64,000 bases of DNA from NCBI RefSeq assembly GCF_900109685.1, contig NZ_FOBB01000001.1, positions 124,001-188,000 on the forward strand, in the 5' to 3' direction. The first letter of the stretch is position 1; every line of letters begins with the position of its first letter. This stretch comes from Chitinophaga rupis. GTDB taxonomy: Bacteria > Bacteroidota > Bacteroidia > Chitinophagales > Chitinophagaceae. Shown piece after piece: positions 33,630-41,654 of the stretch. Below the pieces are notes generated by a model, which made no database searches, had not been told where the DNA came from, and saw only the letters and a list, made by a program, of their open reading frames with translations. The position numbers and the translations under genes were made by a program.

Positions 33630-35444
33630 TCAGTCATTCATCTTTTTTGACTCCTCCATCACCGCCTGGTTAACCTCCTTTATCCTCTCCACCTGCATCT
33701 TTTCAACCTTTCTGTCATAAGTCAGCAGGCCATTCACTTCATGTTCCACATCTGTTGTTTGCGTATAAATAGCCACGCTAAGTCCCCGGTATTTCATAAG
33801 CTGCTCTACCTGCTCCAGTAAAAGAATGTAGCGGTCTGTAAGTGCGGCCTGGGTAGGTTCATAAGCATACGCATTATTCTCAATAGGCCACATGTGTCCG
33901 CGGGTAAACAATCCAACGCCGCCAAATTCGCCCAATGATGCTGCACGCTTATCATCCGGTACAGATGCGCTGTAGGGCCCTACATAAATATGGGTATCTA
34001 CATAGTCCCCGTTTCCCGGATCGCCATAAGGCTTTTGATAGTCCGGATTATTATTAAACCCTGAATTACCGTTCACCAGCCGGGAGGGATCATATGCTTT
34101 CACCCAATTGGTAATTTCTTTAACATCGAATGCGCCCCAGTTCTCGTTAAAGGGCACCCAGGTTATAATGGAGGGTGAATTGTAATGTTCATCCATGATT
34201 GCTTTCAGCTCCTTGCGGAACGCTTTCCGGGTGGCAGCTGTATCTTCATGCTGATACCAGATAGCCGGCATATCCTGCCAAACCAGCAGCCCCATTTTAT
34301 CAGCCCAATAATAAAAACGCTGCGGTTCGGTTTTCATATGCTTCCGGATAAGGTTGTATCCTGCTTTTTTTGTGAACGAAATATCAGACTTCAGCGCTTC
34401 TTCGGTCGGCGCTGTCAATACGCCATCCGGCCAGTAACCCTGGTCCAGAAGCCCCAGCTGCATAACAAATTTTCCGTTCAAAAGTGGCCTTACAACACCG
34501 TTCAGCTTACCAAGCTTTATATCCCGCATCCCGAAATAGCTCTTTACTTCATCCGCAACACTGCCATCGGCATTGTAAAGTGTTAGCTTAAGATCGTAAA
34601 GAAAGGGCGTATCAGGCGACCATAATACAGGCTTTTCAATGGGCAGATAAAAATAAGTACCCGCCACTGCGTCTGTATAGGAAACGGTTTTATGGCCATC
34701 GGAAGCCACTGCAGCTATCTTATTTGCACCATCACTGTTAACGAATACTTTTAAACGCCTGCCGTCAACATCAGGCAGTAAGCGGATGCTTTTTATATAG
34801 TTGCTGCTTACCGGCTCCAGCCACACAGTTTGCCATATGCCTGAAGTAAAGGTATAATCGCCCCGGGGGCCGTTTTTCCCGGAGGGTGTTCTTCCGTCAT
34901 TCAGGTCCTGTGCAGCAACAATGAGCGTGTTTGAACCGCTTTTTAAAAACGGGGTAATATTGAAATTAAACGCATCGTATCCTCCTTCATGGGTTCCGGC
35001 CTTTTTCCCGTTTATGAACACCGTAGCGCTATGGTCAACTGCACCAAAATGCAGGATGATCTGTTTACCTTTCCAGACTGCCGGTAGCTCAAATGTTTTC
35101 TGGTACCACATATTTATCTCCTGCTTCCGCCGGATACCGGATAAAAAAGATTCGGGGCAATAGGGCACCAATATTTTTTCATGCACACCCTCAAATGAGG
35201 CAGGCGCTTGCGGATGAAGGGCAACAGGCGCACCTTTACCTCCCTGGTAATCCCATTTTCCGTTCAGGCATATCCATTCGTCCCTTTGCAGCTGAGGCCT
35301 CGGGTATTCTGACAGCGGAACAGACGCCTGCATTGCGTCGTTTGTCCATGGTGTAGGCAGCTGTGCATCCTGTGCGGAAACATTAAAATACCCGGTTATC
35401 AGTAAGATGATCAGTAAGGTCCTATAATATTTATAAGATATCAT
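33630..35444 (-). CDS. Glycoside hydrolase family 2 (beta-galactosidase/glucuronidase-like)
   Basis: 604 residues with a signal peptide (YYRTLLIILLITGYFNVSA). Sugar-binding domain ~45-215 (WICLNGKWDYQGG; LHFGAVDHSATVFINGKKAG), immunoglobulin-like domain ~215-315, TIM barrel ~320-600. The acid/base is the Glu of WVPFNENW (~433); SLGEFGG (~505) holds the probable nucleophile. The length is short for a GH2, because no C-terminal domains follow. Its direction, towards PUL 1, suggests it trims the same glycan, but it is outside that operon. Exact sugar unknown. Confidence 0.88.
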   Translation of the reverse strand: MISYKYYRTLLIILLITGYFNVSAQDAQLPTPWTNDAMQASVPLSEYPRPQLQRDEWICLNGKWDYQGGKGAPVALHPQAPASFEGVHEKILVPYCPESFLSGIRRKQEINMWYQKTFELPAVWKGKQIILHFGAVDHSATVFINGKKAGTHEGGYDAFNFNITPFLKSGSNTLIVAAQDLNDGRTPSGKNGPRGDYTFTSGIWQTVWLEPVSSNYIKSIRLLPDVDGRRLKVFVNSDGANKIAAVASDGHKTVSYTDAVAGTYFYLPIEKPVLWSPDTPFLYDLKLTLYNADGSVADEVKSYFGMRDIKLGKLNGVVRPLLNGKFVMQLGLLDQGYWPDGVLTAPTEEALKSDISFTKKAGYNLIRKHMKTEPQRFYYWADKMGLLVWQDMPAIWYQHEDTAATRKAFRKELKAIMDEHYNSPSIITWVPFNENWGAFDVKEITNWVKAYDPSRLVNGNSGFNNNPDYQKPYGDPGNGDYVDTHIYVGPYSASVPDDKRAASLGEFGGVGLFTRGHMWPIENNAYAYEPTQAALTDRYILLLEQVEQLMKYRGLSVAIYTQTTDVEHEVNGLLTYDRKVEKMQVERIKEVNQAVMEESKKMND

Positions 35445-35527
35445 GAAGTGAATTTAATTATTCAAATCCGATTATCTATTACTTGCTTATTTATTTGTTT
35501 TTATTTTAGTACTACTCAGGTGCATAA

Positions 35528-35560
35528 GTAAAATAATGAGCGGTATTGGTACCGCTCATT
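35528..35560 (-). terminator. Terminator of the MBL-fold gene
   Basis: AATGAGCGGTA (35535-35545), loop, TACCGCTCATT (35550-35560). On the minus strand it is followed by ATTTTACTT, 8 bases past the stop codon. Confidence 0.65.
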
Positions 35561-35567
35561 GTCGAAT

Positions 35568-36461
35568 TTACTTTTCTTTCCAGTCCTTTTTCAGGTAGTA
35601 AGCCAGGTAAATATCTATAAGCTTCTCACCCCCGTAATCCGGGTAAGCTGCCAGGATCTTAGATTTATACTCTTCCTTTGATTTGGATGCTGCCAATGTT
35701 TTGTCAACAAAATCCAGGTATTCCAGGTCTTCCTTAAGTATGGATGGACCGGCAGGTTCCCCGTGTCCCGGAAGTATGATCTTATACTCACTTTCATGCT
35801 CTATTTTTCTTAATGCTTTACGCCAGCCGTCCAGGTTACCGGATATAAACAAATGGATCTTATTATAAACGATATCCTGGGCAATGTAGGTCTTTACTTC
35901 GGGGATCTTAATTACCAGAGATACTGCGTCCTCATTGTCAAGAGATCTTTCAAATATGAACGTTACACCGTCTATTACTTCTTTCCCTTCTTTTTGCGCA
36001 TGAGCAGGTACATTCAAAGTTTTGGCAATAATGCCCCCGAATTGCTCCTGTCTTTGTTTTAACACTTCCCGGCCATCTTTTTCAATGTGCTGCTTTGTTT
36101 CTTCCAGTGCGTAAACCTGCACATCCGGAAAAGCGTCGCCAAAGCCCAGGTAATGATCCGGATGGTCATGTGATATATAAAATCTTGTAACCGGCTTCTT
36201 CAAACTATCTGTCAGCATCTTCAGCTGCTGCGCATAGGGCGCAAAAAACTGCCCGTCTACAACAATCAGCTCATGAGCTAACTCAATAACATGGCTGGTA
36301 TTGGCAAACATCTCCGGCGGAGCTACCAGGGTGTATATTTTTATCCGTTGATCCTGCACGGCCAGGTGAACAGCTGCTTTACGCAGTTCCTGTGACTTTG
36401 CCTGGTTCATAGTTGTGAGCCCAAGCGCAAGGAGTGTTATGGTCTTTAGTTTGTTTGTCAT
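35568..36461 (-). CDS. MBL-fold metallo-hydrolase, secreted
   Basis: 297 residues with a signal peptide (ITLLALGLTTMNQAKSQ). The metal motif is SHDHPDHYLGFGD (~100), with further ligands in ILPGHGEPAG (~230). Class B lactamase-like hydrolases with this motif act on lactones, thioesters, sulfates or lactams; the substrate here is not evident. It sits in the periplasm. The AraC-type regulator gene directly upstream (36548-37408, same strand) and twin sites in front of this promoter suggest specific induction. Confidence 0.85.
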   Translation of the reverse strand: MTNKLKTITLLALGLTTMNQAKSQELRKAAVHLAVQDQRIKIYTLVAPPEMFANTSHVIELAHELIVVDGQFFAPYAQQLKMLTDSLKKPVTRFYISHDHPDHYLGFGDAFPDVQVYALEETKQHIEKDGREVLKQRQEQFGGIIAKTLNVPAHAQKEGKEVIDGVTFIFERSLDNEDAVSLVIKIPEVKTYIAQDIVYNKIHLFISGNLDGWRKALRKIEHESEYKIILPGHGEPAGPSILKEDLEYLDFVDKTLAASKSKEEYKSKILAAYPDYGGEKLIDIYLAYYLKKDWKEK

Positions 36462-36494
36462 CGTAATTTTTTTATTGTTTAATTAATTACGATA

Positions 36495-36558
36495 CAAAGC
36501 TACTTTGAAGACCTCCCTGCAACGTTATCAATATGCATTAGTTGTTATCAATCTGCAT
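36495..36558 (-). promoter_or_regulatory. MBL-gene promoter with two direct repeats (candidate AraC sites)
   Basis: On the minus strand TAGCTTTG (36502-36495) is a good -7 box; the -33 is weak. GTTATCAAT(A/C)TGCAT occurs twice, at 36524-36538 and 36544-36558, 20 bases apart and one mismatch between them (plus-strand reading). Direct repeats two helical turns apart next to -33 are typical AraC-family activator sites. The outer repeat runs into the 3' end of the regulator gene. Confidence 0.6.
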
Positions 36559-37408
36559 ACTGAGCCCTAAAAGCAGCGGGTGAAACTTTAGCCAGGGATT
36601 TAAAGAAGCGGACAAAATTGGAAGGGGCTGAAAAGTTGTGCTCATAGCTGATCTCAGCAATCGTTTTACTGCCGGCCAGCAGCTCATTCTTGCAGGACTG
36701 TAAAAGTTCGTTACGGATGATCATATTGGCATCTTTGCCAAATGCTTCATGACATAGCTGGTTTAAGCGGTTACGGTTCATCTTAAGCAGCTCCGCATAT
36801 TCTTTGACTGTTTGTTTTTCCCGTATATGCTTCTTCAGCAGCTCCCTGAATTTCAGCATACCGGTATTCTGATACAGGTTCCCTTTCAGCTGATAGCAAT
36901 CGGTATACCGGCGGTTCAGCAGAATAAGCAGCTGGTACAGGTAAGCTCTCAGCAAGTGCTGGCTGTCGAAGGACTGGCTCCTTATTTCTTCCATAATACT
37001 GTCAGACAAGGACTGAAAGAAGGGTATATCATTACTTTGCAGTGGCAACACCGGCGGTGAATCATAATTCCCGAAGTAATACAGGCGGTGAAGGAACAGG
37101 TGATCTTTCAGGAACGTTTCCATAAATTCTCCTTCGAATATCACCACCCTGCAATCATGCGCTGAATGCAGGTTCCATATCCTGGGACGGGCAGGTGGTA
37201 TGAACAGCACAGCAGGACTTTTAAAATCAAGCTGGCTACCTTCAAGCATTATTGAACCGTTCCCTTCCAAAAAAAGAAAGATCTCGTAAAAGGTAGTAGC
37301 ATGTACCTCCTTCATCGCAATACTGCGGCCGGCTATATCGGAAAGGTTAAAACAGTCCACCAGCAGCTCCTTTCCATATTTGTACTTGTGGAAATGAAAT
37401 TTCAACAT
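36548..37408 (-). CDS. AraC family transcriptional regulator
   Basis: About 286 residues from the ATG at 37408 (MLKFHFHKYKYGKELLV), preferred over a TTG at 37429. An N-terminal cupin-like sensor domain (~20-140) and a C-terminal double helix-turn-helix (~190-285: LKKHIREKQTVKEYAELLKM, KTIAEISYEHNFSAPSNFVR, FFKSLAKVSPAAFRAQYAD) are seen. It probably activates the MBL gene that follows by binding the repeats at 36524-36558. Confidence 0.9.
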   Translation of the reverse strand: MLKFHFHKYKYGKELLVDCFNLSDIAGRSIAMKEVHATTFYEIFLFLEGNGSIMLEGSQLDFKSPAVLFIPPARPRIWNLHSAHDCRVVIFEGEFMETFLKDHLFLHRLYYFGNYDSPPVLPLQSNDIPFFQSLSDSIMEEIRSQSFDSQHLLRAYLYQLLILLNRRYTDCYQLKGNLYQNTGMLKFRELLKKHIREKQTVKEYAELLKMNRNRLNQLCHEAFGKDANMIIRNELLQSCKNELLAGSKTIAEISYEHNFSAPSNFVRFFKSLAKVSPAAFRAQYAD

Positions 37409-37448
37409 AGGCCTGGTAAAGGATAGCAAAATAAGGGAATAGCTTAAA

Positions 37449-37487
37449 ATAAAAAAGGCATGTAACCTGTATTCAGCGTTACATGCC
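37449..37487 (-). terminator. Terminator of the PUL 2 operon
   Basis: GGCATGTAAC (37457-37466) pairs with GTTACATGCC (37478-37487); on the minus strand the stem runs into TTTTTTATTTT. It separates GH31 from the AraC gene. Confidence 0.75.
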
Positions 37488-37557
37488 TGGATAACTATTC
37501 GTAAACCAACCTGTATGAAATTTCTTATTTTTTGAAGAACCTGCGAAAGCCGGCGGT

Positions 37558-39744
37558 TTACTGAACATCCGTTCTTAACACGCCGCTCTTTAAATTTATT
37601 GGGCCTGAATAGATCCGTCCGTTTTTAACCACTACTGCCTTAACCTGGTGAATGTCTTTGTTAATGTTGTATTTGCCCTGGTTAGCTATCAGACTAATGT
37701 TGGTCACCCCATTTTTTTCTGTTGCCTGAAATCGGAGCAGGCAATAATCATCTTTTTTAAAGCCCCAGCCTTCGCCGGCATCCCAATAAAGCTCGCCACT
37801 GGCTTTACCCTGGCTGTCCAGGCATATAAACAAGGTCAGCTGATCTATGGAAGGTTCTCCGGTATGCTGAATGATCTTTCCTGCAGGAATAATACTGCCG
37901 CCTTTGATCAGCAATTTTGCCTGGTATGGATCTGAACCATCACCCTCAACGAGGTTTAAAGGTTCCCAGAGCCCTTTGGGCAGCTGCGGATCTTTGGCGA
38001 ATGAAGGCACTACCAGCAAATTTTTCCCAAGCAAAAATACCTGGTCCTCTGCTCTTAGCTTTACATCGGCAGGATCATCAAAAAACACAGGGCATATTAA
38101 GGGCAAGCCGGTTTTATGCGCGTTGTAAAACAAGGTGTAGAGGTAAGGCAATAAGCGATAACGCCGTTCAAGCGCTATCCGCGATGTTTTTTCAATATCC
38201 GCACCAAATGCCCAGGGTTCTTTGTCATTGGTTCCGGCACAGGCATGGCCTCTTGCAAAAGGCATAAACACGCCAAAGCCCAGCCATTTTGCCCATAGAT
38301 CAGGAGAAGTATTACCTAAAAAACCACCAATATCAGGTCCGCTGAAAGGCTGGCCCGATAAGCCAAGCGTAATTGACATGGGCACGGAAACCTTCATGAA
38401 TTTCTCATCGGCGTAGTTATCACCCGTCCAGGTGGCAGCGTAACGCTGCCCTCCAAGCAGGTTTGCCCTGGTTAAAATAAAAGGCCGCTTATCCGGTTTG
38501 GCAGCCATAACACCCTGCCGGGTAGCTTCTACCATCAATCTGCCGTAAGCGTTATGATATAGCAAGTGCGGCCCTGCCGGTAAGCCGTCACCACCGCGAT
38601 GCGGGGTGCTGTATGGCATAGTACCCAGCCGCAGGTTTTGCGGCAGCTCGTTATCATTCACAGCGGGTTCGTTCATATCATTCCAGATGCCATCCATATC
38701 ATTTGCCAGGAAGTTATGATACAAGCCGGCCCACCATTGCCGCGTGCGGGGCATAGTAAAATCCGGAAAGGCGCAGTCGCCCGGCCAAACTTTTCCATGG
38801 TATTCTTTTCCCGTACTGTCTTTCACCCAAACATCCTTTGCCGTGCCTGATTGGTACACCGCATAAGTGCTGTCGAACTTAACGCCCGGATCGATCATAA
38901 AAACCGAATGAAAACCCTTTGCATGCAGGTCCGCATTCAATTGCTTAGGGTTTGGAAAATTATTTTTGTTAAAAGTGAATACGCGGTAACCTTCCATATA
39001 GTCGATGTCCATCCACACGGCATCGCAGGGGATCTGTTTTAAACGAAAGGTATCGGCAATTTCCCGTACCCGTTTTTCTGATCCATAGGAGAATCTACAT
39101 TGATGATAACCCAAAGCCCATCTGGGCGGCATTTCAATAGTGCCCGTTAATTCAGCCAATCCTTTCAGCACATCCTGCGGCGATTTGCGGTCAATCACAA
39201 AAACACGGAACAAAGCACCTTCTGTATTAAATTCAATTTTATCCGGATTCGTGGTCAGCGCTGATTTCCACGGACTGTCAAAAAGGATCCCAAAAGCAGT
39301 TCCATCTTTTCTTACGCCTAAAACCCAGGGGTGGGTTTGATAAAGGCGTTTGCCATCATCTGTTCCGTAAGCACCGTTGTCGGTGTTCCAGAGTTTAATG
39401 GTTTGGCCGTTTCTCAGCAACGGGCCAGTTACTTCGCCACCGCCATAGAGGCTTATGTCGCCTTTTAAATGAACGCTGGCGCCGGCCTTGCCATCTGTTA
39501 AGAAAAATTCAGGAACAATGTTCCAGTTTGCCGGCACAGCACCCTGTATGGTGGGTGCGCCTTTCAGCATAAGTGATGGTGTTTTGGAAACATCAAACCC
39601 TGCAGGGATAAACGTTACGATTGAATTACCTACAAGGCCTGAGCGCTGAACCGGGATCTTTTGTGCCTGCGCTGCGGAGCAGATAAGAATAGAAAGGACA
39701 AACAGGTAACACTTTGACGAGAGAGTCATGAATTGAATGTTCAT
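37558..39744 (-). CDS. Glycoside hydrolase family 31 (alpha-glucosidase/xylosidase-like)
   Basis: 728 residues with a signal peptide (LFVLSILICSAAQAQ). An N-terminal beta-sandwich (~30-200) precedes the barrel. The nucleophile Asp lies in GIWNDMNEPAV (~354) and the acid/base Asp in TWTGDNYADEKF (~440); IGGFLGN follows. Alpha-glucoside or alpha-xyloside hydrolysis in the periplasm is expected. It is the last gene of the SusC-SusD-GH31 operon, so PUL 2 probably targets an alpha-linked glucan or oligosaccharide. Confidence 0.93.
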   Translation of the reverse strand: MNIQFMTLSSKCYLFVLSILICSAAQAQKIPVQRSGLVGNSIVTFIPAGFDVSKTPSLMLKGAPTIQGAVPANWNIVPEFFLTDGKAGASVHLKGDISLYGGGEVTGPLLRNGQTIKLWNTDNGAYGTDDGKRLYQTHPWVLGVRKDGTAFGILFDSPWKSALTTNPDKIEFNTEGALFRVFVIDRKSPQDVLKGLAELTGTIEMPPRWALGYHQCRFSYGSEKRVREIADTFRLKQIPCDAVWMDIDYMEGYRVFTFNKNNFPNPKQLNADLHAKGFHSVFMIDPGVKFDSTYAVYQSGTAKDVWVKDSTGKEYHGKVWPGDCAFPDFTMPRTRQWWAGLYHNFLANDMDGIWNDMNEPAVNDNELPQNLRLGTMPYSTPHRGGDGLPAGPHLLYHNAYGRLMVEATRQGVMAAKPDKRPFILTRANLLGGQRYAATWTGDNYADEKFMKVSVPMSITLGLSGQPFSGPDIGGFLGNTSPDLWAKWLGFGVFMPFARGHACAGTNDKEPWAFGADIEKTSRIALERRYRLLPYLYTLFYNAHKTGLPLICPVFFDDPADVKLRAEDQVFLLGKNLLVVPSFAKDPQLPKGLWEPLNLVEGDGSDPYQAKLLIKGGSIIPAGKIIQHTGEPSIDQLTLFICLDSQGKASGELYWDAGEGWGFKKDDYCLLRFQATEKNGVTNISLIANQGKYNINKDIHQVKAVVVKNGRIYSGPINLKSGVLRTDVQ

Positions 39745-39792
39745 TTAAAACCAGCTGCCCCGAGTACGGGGCAGCTGGCATATAGTGGTGTA

Positions 39793-41535
39793 TTAATTAC
39801 TATAACCCGGGTTTTGTACAAATTGCGGGTTAACAGCCATAATATCGCGACCTATCGGGAATATAGCCGTGTGATTATCGGCATCGGGTTTCTTATCCCA
39901 CCAGGTGCCGGTATTAAATACGCCCCAGCGGATCAGATCTGTACGGCGGCGGTTCTCACCTAAAAATTCACGGCCCCATTCATCCAGCATTTCCTGGTCG
40001 GTAAGCTGGCTCCCATCCAGTCTATACAGGCTGGGAGAACCTGCAGGATAATTGCGCTGACGCACTGCATTCAGCAGTACTGCTGCACCGCCCTTATCGC
40101 CTGCCCGGTATTTACATTCAGCCAATGTGTAATAGATCTCCGACAAACGGATCTCTGCATAAGCTGATGTGATACGGTTAGGATCGGGCGTTGGATATAA
40201 AGGATATTTGAGGAAGAACACACCTGAGTTGTGATCGGCATGATTCATATCCGATTCCTTATCAGCGATCCGGGTTCCGGGTTTTGCATCCAGGAACCAG
40301 CCTACCTGGTCGCGGATGAACAGCGGGTAAGGGCCTTTATTACCGCGTACGGTATCGGGCTTTGGTACGCCGTTCACGAGACGTTGAAAAGGCAGGTAGC
40401 CATATAGGAACATGCCTTCGCGTTTGCTGTCGCCCAGGTTTTTGTAAAGCTTCAGACGATAGTCGTCAGGATAATGCTGGAACTTAACGAAAGGTTTGCC
40501 CAGCTGAAAGCTGTACTCCACGCTGTCCACATCCCTGCCGGGTTGCAATGCATACCTGGGGTTAGCCTGGCCAAAATCCGTAAAGCCGCAATACAACGGC
40601 GCCGCGTCGTAAGTTACTGCCCAGAAGAACATGCCGCCATCATATTGCCAGTGTGTGCGTGCAAGGGTGGATGGGAAACCATAGATGGTTTCTGAATTCA
40701 CCGTATTGTTGGTATAATCAAACGGTGCATCCCAGCGGGTATCCAACTGGTAGCTGCCGTATTTGCCGCTGATAATGTCCTGGCAAACCGTGGCGCAATC
40801 GCTGAACTTATCCTGGTTTACATATACTTTGGCATTCAGATACAGGCGTGCCAGCAGTGCTGCGGCCCCGGCCTGTGTCCACCGGCCAATGCCATTATTG
40901 CCTAATGTTTCGCGTTTGGGCAGATCGGGCAGCGCCGCTTTCAGCTCTGATTCAATATAGGCGAACATTTCATCCGGTGGTGACTGCTTGTTAGCGGTAG
41001 TAGTATGTTTTACGTCCGTTACGATCTCAATATTGCGGTAAAAATCAAATGCTCTTAAATAGAACCAGGCCCGCAGTGTTCTGAGCTCGGCTTTAAAATC
41101 GGCCAGCTCCGTTTCCGTAATACTCAGTTTAGCCGGGTCCGTTATGCTTTCCATATCCTGCAGCGAGTTCGTTGCAAGTACAATGCCCTGGTAAAAAGCC
41201 GTCCAGGCGCCGCTCGTAAAACCATCCTGTGTGGTCCAGGTATGATAGTGCATGCGCTGGTAATAGCCACCATCCTGCCAGTCGCCCTGGCGGTTATAGG
41301 TGCCTATTTCGTCAGTGGAGTTCTCGCCTGCGGCATAAACATCATTCCCCTGGATGCTCCAGTAGGCGTGTTCAAATGGCCGTAAAAAGTCCCTGATCAC
41401 ATCATCGCGCCGGGTGAGGAACTGTCCTGCATCCACTTTATCATAAACAGTTTCATCCAGTTTTGTGCAGGCGCCTAAAAACAGCGCAGTGCTCAAAGCG
41501 GCATTTACTATATATTTTCTGTAATTCTTTTTCAC
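39793..41535 (-). CDS. SusD/RagB-type glycan-binding lipoprotein (PUL 2)
   Basis: 580 residues from GTG at 41535, which starts directly at the lipoprotein signal (ALSTALFLGACTKLDE); an A-rich site with AACAGG lies just before. SusD helices and the C-terminal signature are present (IRLSEIYYTLAECKYRAGDK, LLNAVRQRNY, DEWGREFLGENRRRTDLIRW, MAVNPQFVQNPGY). It pairs with the SusC gene upstream, from which it is separated by a 119-base spacer with a long perfect hairpin. Confidence 0.94.
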   Translation of the reverse strand: MKKNYRKYIVNAALSTALFLGACTKLDETVYDKVDAGQFLTRRDDVIRDFLRPFEHAYWSIQGNDVYAAGENSTDEIGTYNRQGDWQDGGYYQRMHYHTWTTQDGFTSGAWTAFYQGIVLATNSLQDMESITDPAKLSITETELADFKAELRTLRAWFYLRAFDFYRNIEIVTDVKHTTTANKQSPPDEMFAYIESELKAALPDLPKRETLGNNGIGRWTQAGAAALLARLYLNAKVYVNQDKFSDCATVCQDIISGKYGSYQLDTRWDAPFDYTNNTVNSETIYGFPSTLARTHWQYDGGMFFWAVTYDAAPLYCGFTDFGQANPRYALQPGRDVDSVEYSFQLGKPFVKFQHYPDDYRLKLYKNLGDSKREGMFLYGYLPFQRLVNGVPKPDTVRGNKGPYPLFIRDQVGWFLDAKPGTRIADKESDMNHADHNSGVFFLKYPLYPTPDPNRITSAYAEIRLSEIYYTLAECKYRAGDKGGAAVLLNAVRQRNYPAGSPSLYRLDGSQLTDQEMLDEWGREFLGENRRRTDLIRWGVFNTGTWWDKKPDADNHTAIFPIGRDIMAVNPQFVQNPGYSN

Positions 41536-41575
41536 CTGTTAATGTTTTATTTTTTCAATGGTCAGGTGGAACTTA

Positions 41576-41627
41576 CCATGATAAAATTTTCATTCACTTG
41601 TATATTATAATGAAAATTTTATCATGG
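41576..41627. repeat. Perfect 19-bp inverted repeat between susC-like and susD-like genes
   Basis: CCATGATAAAATTTTCATT (41576-41594) and its exact reverse complement (41609-41627) are parted by a 14-base A/T-rich loop. It lies inside the operon, 27 bases after the SusC stop and 41 before the SusD start. There is no U-tract on the minus strand, so it looks like an mRNA-stabilising or attenuating element rather than a full terminator. Confidence 0.75.
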
Positions 41628-41654
41628 ACGTTTCATCTTGTACCGGTTAGTTGT

